A stretch of DNA of 64,000 nt from an uncultured Opitutia bacterium (GTDB lineage: Bacteria > Verrucomicrobiota > Verrucomicrobiia > Opitutales > UBA953), in contig CAMFKE010000002.1 in the NCBI GenBank assembly GCA_945957395.1, forward strand, positions 186,001 through 250,000, given 5' to 3'. The translations under genes and the position numbers were made by a program. Shown in pieces: positions 58,909-64,000 of the stretch (positions are counted from its first letter, which is position 1; the number at the start of each line of letters is the position of its first letter). Under the pieces are notes generated by a model, which did not search any database, was not told the origin of the DNA, and saw only the letters and a program-made list of their open reading frames with translations.

Positions 58909-60966
58909 TCAGCGATAAACTGGCATCACCGTCGCGATTTCCGCAAGGCGGAAACTTGTAAAATCAGGCTGCGGCAAAGCCCTTATGAAATGCTTCCCGT
59001 AGACCTTGGAAAGCACCCGGGAATCGAGCACAACCACCCTACCCCGATCCTCGGTTGTGCGGATGAGCCGGCCGACGCCCTGACGAAACCGGATAAGCGC
59101 GTCGGGTAACATCATCTGCGCGAACGGTTTGCCGCCGCGGCTCTCGATACGCTCGGCTCGCGCGGCCGCCACCGGCGCGGTGGGGTTCTCGAACGGCAGT
59201 CGCGTGATGATCAGCTGAGACAAGGCAGGCCCGGGGATGTCCACACCGGTCCAAAAGCTGGATACACCCAACAGCACGCCGTTGCCGGAGTCGCGGAAGC
59301 GCTTCACCAGCTCCGTGCGGGAAAGCCCGGCGCCCTGCGCGAAAACGGGGCGCTCGCCGCGCAGGGACTCCTCGAGCCGGTCGCGCAGGTCGGCCAGCTC
59401 GGCGTTGGCGGTGCACAGGATGAGCGTGCCGCCCGGCATCATGCGCACCGCGTGCAGCGAGGCCGCCGCCAGGTACTCGCGGTCGGTGCGCGAACCGCCC
59501 CGCGCGGTGGGCTCGGGCGCGTCGGCGGCGACGAACACCTGCATGTTCCTGCGGAAATCGAAGGGCGAGGGCTCGATGCGCTCCTCCGCCGAGGCGGGCG
59601 CGCCGACCATGGCGCGGAAGCGCTTCATGTTCACGCCGTCGGAGAGCGTGGCGGACGGCAGCACGACCGGCACTCCGGCGCCGAAAAGCTTGTCGCGCAG
59701 GATGGGCGCAACATCCAGCGGCGCGCTGTTCACGGAAACCACGCGCCCCTCGCGCCCGGACTTCTCCACCCAGTACACGGAATCCTCCGCCTCGGTGAGC
59801 AGAAGCGCGTCGGTGAGCGCGCTGCGGAAGCCGCCGATGCGCTTGCGGAAGTCGCCCAGTTCGGCCTTCAGCGACTGATTCGTCTCGATCTCGAAGAGCT
59901 TCGCGAGGCGGTCCTCCAGGTGCTTGAGCGGCAGGTTCAGGTGCGGCTCGCACCAGTTCGACTCCAGCAGGCGCATCTCGCCCTTGCGCTCCAGCCACGC
60001 CTCGCGCGTTTGATTGAAAAACACATCCGACGCGGCGAGCGCCTCGGCCACGAGCTGCGCGTCGCTCTGTTTGCCCCACTTGCGCAGCAGGCCGCGCTTG
60101 CCGTTCCAAAGCATCTTCAGCGCCCGGTTCACGGCGAACGACGACACGCGCTCGCCGAAGTGGTCCGTGGCCACCTCCGGCACCGTGTGCGCCTCGTCGA
60201 GCACGACGAAGTCGTTCGGGAACAGCACGCCCTTGGCGTTCTCGCCCTTGGGGCCCATGCCCGCCGCCAGCAGAGCGAAAAGCAGGCTGTGGTTAACAAT
60301 CACGATGTCGGCGTCGCGCAGGGCGGCGCGCGCCCGCCGGTACGGGCACTCCTCGGGCTTGCAGTCGCGGTTGTTGCACACCGAGGAGTCGGCGTTCACC
60401 CACTCCCACACCTCGTCCGAAACGCCGTCGCCGAGCTCCTCGCGCAGCCCCGACTTCGTCTCGCGCGACCACTCGGCCAGTCGCTGCAGCTCCGAAAATT
60501 TCTCGTCGCCGAAAAGCGTGGCCTTCTCGGCCAGGGCGCGCGCCAGGCGCGTGGTGCACAGGTAGTTGGACTTGCCCACGAGCAACGCGTGCCGGAATCC
60601 GGCGTACGGCTTGAGCTGCGGCACCTTCGAGAACAGCCGGCGGCAATGCGCCAGGTCCTTCCGCAAAATCTGCTCCTGAAGCGGGATGGTGTGTGTGGAG
60701 ACCAGCAGCTTGCGCTTGCTCTCCTGCGCGAACAGCAGCCCGGGAATCAGGTACGCGAGGCTCTTGCCCACCCCGGTCCCGGCCTCCACCAGCAACGCGC
60801 GGTCCTCCTCGAGGGCGGCCGCCACGGCCTGCGCCATGCGCGCCTGCCCCGGACGGTGCGCCATGCCCAACGCCTCGTGCAGCCACCCGTGCGCCGCGAA
60901 CGCGCTACGCACCGGCCCGCGCACCGACCGCACCTCCGGCAGCTCGTCATCATGCAGGCGGATCAC
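58909..60966 (-). CDS. DinG/XPD-like ATP-dependent DNA helicase
   Basis: 685 residues from the GTG at 60966 (VIRLHDDELPEVR), chosen because the open frame above it is formed by an intergenic inverted repeat. Superfamily 2 helicase: Walker A VEAGTGVGKSLAYLIP, DEAH box FVVLDEAHTVPE, Arg-finger RFRQGVGRLIRTTEDRG. Between motifs, cysteines in NADSSVCNNRDCKPEECPYR suit the Fe-S cluster of DinG/XPD enzymes. It unwinds DNA with structures or R-loops during repair. The SSFWTGVDIPGPALSQ motif is typical of DinG. Confidence 0.9.
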   Translation of the reverse strand: MIRLHDDELPEVRSVRGPVRSAFAAHGWLHEALGMAHRPGQARMAQAVAAALEEDRALLVEAGTGVGKSLAYLIPGLLFAQESKRKLLVSTHTIPLQEQILRKDLAHCRRLFSKVPQLKPYAGFRHALLVGKSNYLCTTRLARALAEKATLFGDEKFSELQRLAEWSRETKSGLREELGDGVSDEVWEWVNADSSVCNNRDCKPEECPYRRARAALRDADIVIVNHSLLFALLAAGMGPKGENAKGVLFPNDFVVLDEAHTVPEVATDHFGERVSSFAVNRALKMLWNGKRGLLRKWGKQSDAQLVAEALAASDVFFNQTREAWLERKGEMRLLESNWCEPHLNLPLKHLEDRLAKLFEIETNQSLKAELGDFRKRIGGFRSALTDALLLTEAEDSVYWVEKSGREGRVVSVNSAPLDVAPILRDKLFGAGVPVVLPSATLSDGVNMKRFRAMVGAPASAEERIEPSPFDFRRNMQVFVAADAPEPTARGGSRTDREYLAAASLHAVRMMPGGTLILCTANAELADLRDRLEESLRGERPVFAQGAGLSRTELVKRFRDSGNGVLLGVSSFWTGVDIPGPALSQLIITRLPFENPTAPVAAARAERIESRGGKPFAQMMLPDALIRFRQGVGRLIRTTEDRGRVVVLDSRVLSKVYGKHFIRALPQPDFTSFRLAEIATVMPVYR

Positions 60967-60997
60967 CGGCGCCCCCTTCCGGGATCGCCGAAGGCAC

Positions 60998-61089
60998 AAT
61001 GCAGAGTGCAAATTGCAGAAACGGGTGCCGAACCTCCGCCGGGGCGAAGAGCGACGCGGGCGCCCCTTTTGCAATTTTCACTCTGCAAT
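60998..61089. repeat. Imperfect 23-bp inverted repeat upstream of the dinG-like gene
   Basis: Arms AATGCAGAGTGCAAATTGCA (60998-) and TTTTGCAATTTTCACTCTGC (61067-) pair with a few mismatches around a 46-bp loop. Similar phrases (GCATTCCGCATTTTGAATTC) lie at 55098-55117 in another intergenic gap, so this is a dispersed element rather than a gene part. Confidence 0.75.
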
Positions 61090-61105
61090 CCGCAATCCGC
61101 GTTCC

Positions 61106-62608
61106 TCACGGTTGGCGCCTCCGCAGGTACTTGGGGGCGACGCCGAGCTCCTCGCGATACTTGGCCACGGTGCGCCGCGCGACCTTCACGCCCTTCTTCT
61201 CCAGAGCCTCCGCGATGGCCTCGTCGGACAGCGGGTCGTCGGCGTCCTCGGCGGACACGATGTCGGAAATCATCTCCTTCACGCCGGCGGCGGCCACGGC
61301 GCCGCCCTCGGCGGTCGCGTAACCGGAGGTGAAGAGTTCGCGCATCTCCACCATGCCCCGGGGCGTGCGCATCCACTTTCCGGCGACGGCACGCGAAACG
61401 CTCGTCTCGTGAAGGCCGAGGTCGGCCGCCACGACCGCCATGGTGAGCGGGCGCAGCGCGGCCCGCCCTTGCTCGAAGAAGTCGGCCTGGCGCTCCAGCA
61501 GGCGATCCGCCACACCCAGCACGGTGCTCTGCCGGTGCGCCAGAGCGTCGATGAGGAAACGGCCCTCCTTCATCTTTTCCGAAAGGTACGCACGGTCCTT
61601 CGCCGAGAGCCGGCCGCCGGCCAGCAGCTCCTTGTACGGGTGGCTCAACCGCAGGCGCGGAACGCCCTCCCCCGTCAACTCGGCGCGCCAGCGGCCCGTT
61701 TCCTCGTCTCGAAACACCACCACATCGGCCGTGACCGCATGGTTGTCGTCCGCCGCGAACCGGCGCGCCGGCGCGGTGTCCAGCTTCGCGATTTCCGCGA
61801 GCGCCTCGCGCACGGCGTCGGGCTCGACGCGCAGACGCTTCGCGATGTCGGCGAAACGACGCTTCAGCACATCCTCGTACGACTCCTCCAATATTCTCGC
61901 CGCGAGCGAGCCGGAGCGACCCGCCGCGCGCAACTGCAGCAGCAGGCACTCGCGCAGGTCGCGCGCCCCGAGTCCTGCGGGTTCGAACGCGTGCAGCAGT
62001 TCCAGCGCCTCGGCCATGTCGGCGGCGCCCAACCGGCGAGACAGGGCGATGTCGCGCGGGTCGTCCGTCAGGAAGCCGCGCTCGTCAAGGTGCCCGATGA
62101 GAGCGTGAAGGGCGGCGAGCACGCCCTGAGTGCGGGCCACATCGCGCGCCTGCTCGGACAAGCGGGCATGGAAGGAGACCTCGCCCGTGTGGCTCTCAAA
62201 AAGGTTTTCGCGCCGCTCGGCGTCCTCGGCGGTGTAGGACTGGGTGCGCTGCTCGTCGTAGTAGCTCTCGCGCCAGTCGTCCTCCATGCGCCGCAACGCC
62301 GAGAAATCGCCCTCCGTCACCGTCAGTTCGCCGGTCGGTTCGCCCTCGTCGCCGGCGGAGAAATCGGCGTCCAGCGAGGCGTCGCGCGCCACCTCCGGCT
62401 CGACCTCCTCCAGCACCGGGTTGGCCGCCAGTTCAGCGGAGAGCTCGGAGCGCAGTTCGGCCGAGGGCACCTGGAGCAGCTTCAAAGCACGCTGCAGGCG
62501 GGGCGTGATGGCCGTCGTCTGGGCGAGTTTTTGGGAGGACTGGAGGCTGTTGGAAGGCACCGGTGAGCGTGCGCAAGGCAACGCCGTTTCCGCCAAGGCG
62601 AAAGGCAA
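61106..62608 (-). CDS. rpoN: RNA polymerase sigma-54 factor
   Basis: 500 residues from the ATG at 62608; GTG at 62560 gives a more usual N-terminus (VPSNSLQSSQKLAQTT). The activator-interaction region is ITPRLQRALKLLQVPSAELR and NPVLEE; the core-binding domain spans ~120-320; DNA-binding HTH DLGLHETSVSRAVAGKWMRT; and the C-terminal RpoN box ARRTVAKYREELG (about residue 478). Sigma-54 depends on AAA+ activators, none of which is in this window. Normal length. Confidence 0.95.
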   Translation of the reverse strand: MPFALAETALPCARSPVPSNSLQSSQKLAQTTAITPRLQRALKLLQVPSAELRSELSAELAANPVLEEVEPEVARDASLDADFSAGDEGEPTGELTVTEGDFSALRRMEDDWRESYYDEQRTQSYTAEDAERRENLFESHTGEVSFHARLSEQARDVARTQGVLAALHALIGHLDERGFLTDDPRDIALSRRLGAADMAEALELLHAFEPAGLGARDLRECLLLQLRAAGRSGSLAARILEESYEDVLKRRFADIAKRLRVEPDAVREALAEIAKLDTAPARRFAADDNHAVTADVVVFRDEETGRWRAELTGEGVPRLRLSHPYKELLAGGRLSAKDRAYLSEKMKEGRFLIDALAHRQSTVLGVADRLLERQADFFEQGRAALRPLTMAVVAADLGLHETSVSRAVAGKWMRTPRGMVEMRELFTSGYATAEGGAVAAAGVKEMISDIVSAEDADDPLSDEAIAEALEKKGVKVARRTVAKYREELGVAPKYLRRRQP

Positions 62609-62650
62609 AAGTGCCCGGGGTGAAAACGGAGGGGAACCCGGCCCGCGCTA

Positions 62651-64000
62651 TCACCGCGCCGATTCGCCGCCGGCCTGCGTCGGGCGGGACTCGCCCACGA
62701 ACACCTCGGCGAACTGGCCGGAGCGGGAATCCGCGGAGATCCAGACGCGATAGGGCCCCTCGGGCGACGCCGACGAACCGTTCACCGCGCCGAGCCGGGC
62801 GAACGCGCTCGCGGGCACCTCGAAGGTGACACGACGCGCCTCGCCGGGCTCCAGCCGCAGTCGGCGGAAGTCGCGCAACTCGCGCACGGGACGAACGCCG
62901 ACCCGGTCGCCCAGGCAGCGGATGTAAAGCTGCGCGACCGTTTCCCCGGCGCGTTGGGAGGTGTTTCGAATGTGCGCGGAAACCGTCACCGTCTCGTCGC
63001 CGGCGATGGCGCGCGAGGACACATGCGTCGGCGAATAGTCGAAGTCGGCGTACCCGAGGCCGAAGCCGAACGCGTAGAGCGGCGAGGACGGGGCGTCCTT
63101 GTAGTCGGTGTACTGCGGGCGTCCGGTGTTGGCGTGGTTGTAGTAGAGCGGGCATTGGCCGGCGCTGCGCGGCCAGGTCATGGCGAGCCGCCCGGTGGGC
63201 TCCGCCACGCCGAGCAACAGATCCGTTATCCCGGGCCCGGCCTGCACGCCGGGATGCCAGGCGAGAAGCACCGCCGCGGCGCGCTCCTGCACAACGGGAA
63301 CGGCCAGCGGGCGGCCGCTGAACAACACCACCACGACCGGCTTTCCCGTTTCCGCCACCGCCTCGAAAAGCGCCTGCTGCCGGCCGGTCAGCGAAAGCTC
63401 CGTGCGGCTGGCGTTTTCGCCGCTCCAGCCGCGCGGTTCGCCCAGGGCCATCACCACGACATCGGCCGAACGCGCTACGGACACCGCGTCCGCAATCTCG
63501 CGAGCGCTGCCCGATTCGGCGTCGCCCACGATGACCACCGAACCGTCGGTCTTCGTGCGCGTCTTGACCGTCTCGATAAGCGGGCAACCGCGGGCCACGA
63601 CGACCTTTTCGGCGCCCAGGGCGCCGCGAAGGGCGTCGGCGAGGTTCACGACCTCGTGGGCGCGCCCCTGCCCCTGCCAGGTGCCCAGCATCTCGTCGGA
63701 GGCCTCGGCGAGCGGCCCGATGAGCGCGAGTTTCCCGATTTTGGAAGCCTCCAGCGGGAGCGACCCGGGCGAGCGTTTCACCAGCACGCACGACTTGCGC
63801 ACGGATTCGCGCGCGAGCGTCACGGCGTCGGGCCGCAGGAAGGCGTCGGCCACGAGCGTCTCGTCGGCATAGGGGCGATCAAAGAGGCCCCGTTCGAACT
63901 TCACGCGCAGGATGCGCCGCACCGCCTCGTCCACCGAGGCTTCCGGCACGCCGCCCTCGGCGAGCAGGCGAGGCAGCATGTCGGCGTAGCAGGCGGAGAC
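62651..64000 (-). CDS. GH3 beta-glucosidase-type enzyme (N-terminal part beyond window)
   Basis: About 450 C-terminal residues; the catalytic TIM barrel N-terminus lies past the right edge. Visible: end of domain 1 (DMLPRLLAEGGVPEASVDEA, VRRILRVKFERGLFDRPY), domain 2 with SCVLVKRSPGSLPLEASKIG, IGPLAEASDEMLGTWQGQG, the GH3-typical ALGEPRGWSGENASRTELSL (acid/base region), LLAWHPGVQAGPGITDLLLG, and a C-terminal fibronectin III-like domain (VTVSAHIRNTSQRAGETVAQ). Degrades beta-glucosides from plant or microbial glycans. It ends 42 bp before rpoN. Confidence 0.92.
   Translation of the reverse strand, partial: VSACYADMLPRLLAEGGVPEASVDEAVRRILRVKFERGLFDRPYADETLVADAFLRPDAVTLARESVRKSCVLVKRSPGSLPLEASKIGKLALIGPLAEASDEMLGTWQGQGRAHEVVNLADALRGALGAEKVVVARGCPLIETVKTRTKTDGSVVIVGDAESGSAREIADAVSVARSADVVVMALGEPRGWSGENASRTELSLTGRQQALFEAVAETGKPVVVVLFSGRPLAVPVVQERAAAVLLAWHPGVQAGPGITDLLLGVAEPTGRLAMTWPRSAGQCPLYYNHANTGRPQYTDYKDAPSSPLYAFGFGLGYADFDYSPTHVSSRAIAGDETVTVSAHIRNTSQRAGETVAQLYIRCLGDRVGVRPVRELRDFRRLRLEPGEARRVTFEVPASAFARLGAVNGSSASPEGPYRVWISADSRSGQFAEVFVGESRPTQAGGESAR

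Overview
The window looks like a high-GC Gram-negative genome, most plausibly Verrucomicrobiota (Opitutia-like). The grounds are multiple secreted sulfatases beside a GH29 fucosidase, a GntR-HTH/LacI-type regulator, an ECF sigma unit with a secreted helical partner, carboxynorspermidine decarboxylase, RpoN, an HU/IHF gene, and an almost complete lack of Shine-Dalgarno sequences at gene starts. The taxon is an inference from gene content; no rRNA or other decisive marker is present.

Positions 1 to about 19,670 hold the right part of a prophage, with every gene on the minus strand. In transcription order (right to left) it carries a small virion-type protein, a tail fibre, a conserved small protein, a compact lysis cassette (two small membrane proteins plus a nested Rz/Rz1-like spanin pair), a run of tightly coupled unknown genes, and a 2082-residue polyvalent protein with a zinc-protease motif, which ends at a strong terminator. 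A second block follows: an HTH protein, two unknown proteins, a replisome-organiser-like protein and a DnaB-family helicase cut by the left edge. The prophage abuts 38 nt of a tRNA gene (anticodon CAT) at 19668-19705, which I read as the attachment-site remnant. A 43-nt element precedes at least two of the phage genes. No integrase, terminase or capsid gene is in the window.

Positions 19,800-31,800 carry a conserved membrane protein, two tiny cysteine-rich exported proteins, nspC, and a five-gene plus-strand operon: sulfatase, alpha-L-fucosidase, sulfatase, GntR/LacI-type regulator, sulfatase-PA14. This looks like a locus for desulfating and defucosylating a sulfated fucose-containing glycan. 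An anti-sigma-like protein and a secreted helical protein follow, separated from their likely ECF sigma factor by an opposing acetyltransferase gene.

Positions 32,000-43,100 are mainly housekeeping: sigma factor, NAD kinase, dihydroorotase, an LptF/G-type permease, an RlmI-like rRNA methyltransferase, leuC, and a GH35-type beta-galactosidase. Positions 43,200-52,200 are more fluid: a four-gene ABC export operon with an outer-membrane lipoprotein, a Phd/RelE-type toxin-antitoxin pair, unrelated lipoproteins, a dispersed repeat, and a 321-bp duplicate of the 3' end of the beta-galactosidase gene. The rest carries ung, a YiiX/NlpC-like hydrolase, two tandem paralogous membrane proteins, a 28-bp perfect inverted repeat, hisS with a cysteine-rich tail, an IHF/HU gene, a coiled-coil protein, a DinG-like helicase, rpoN and the 3' part of a GH3 glucosidase.
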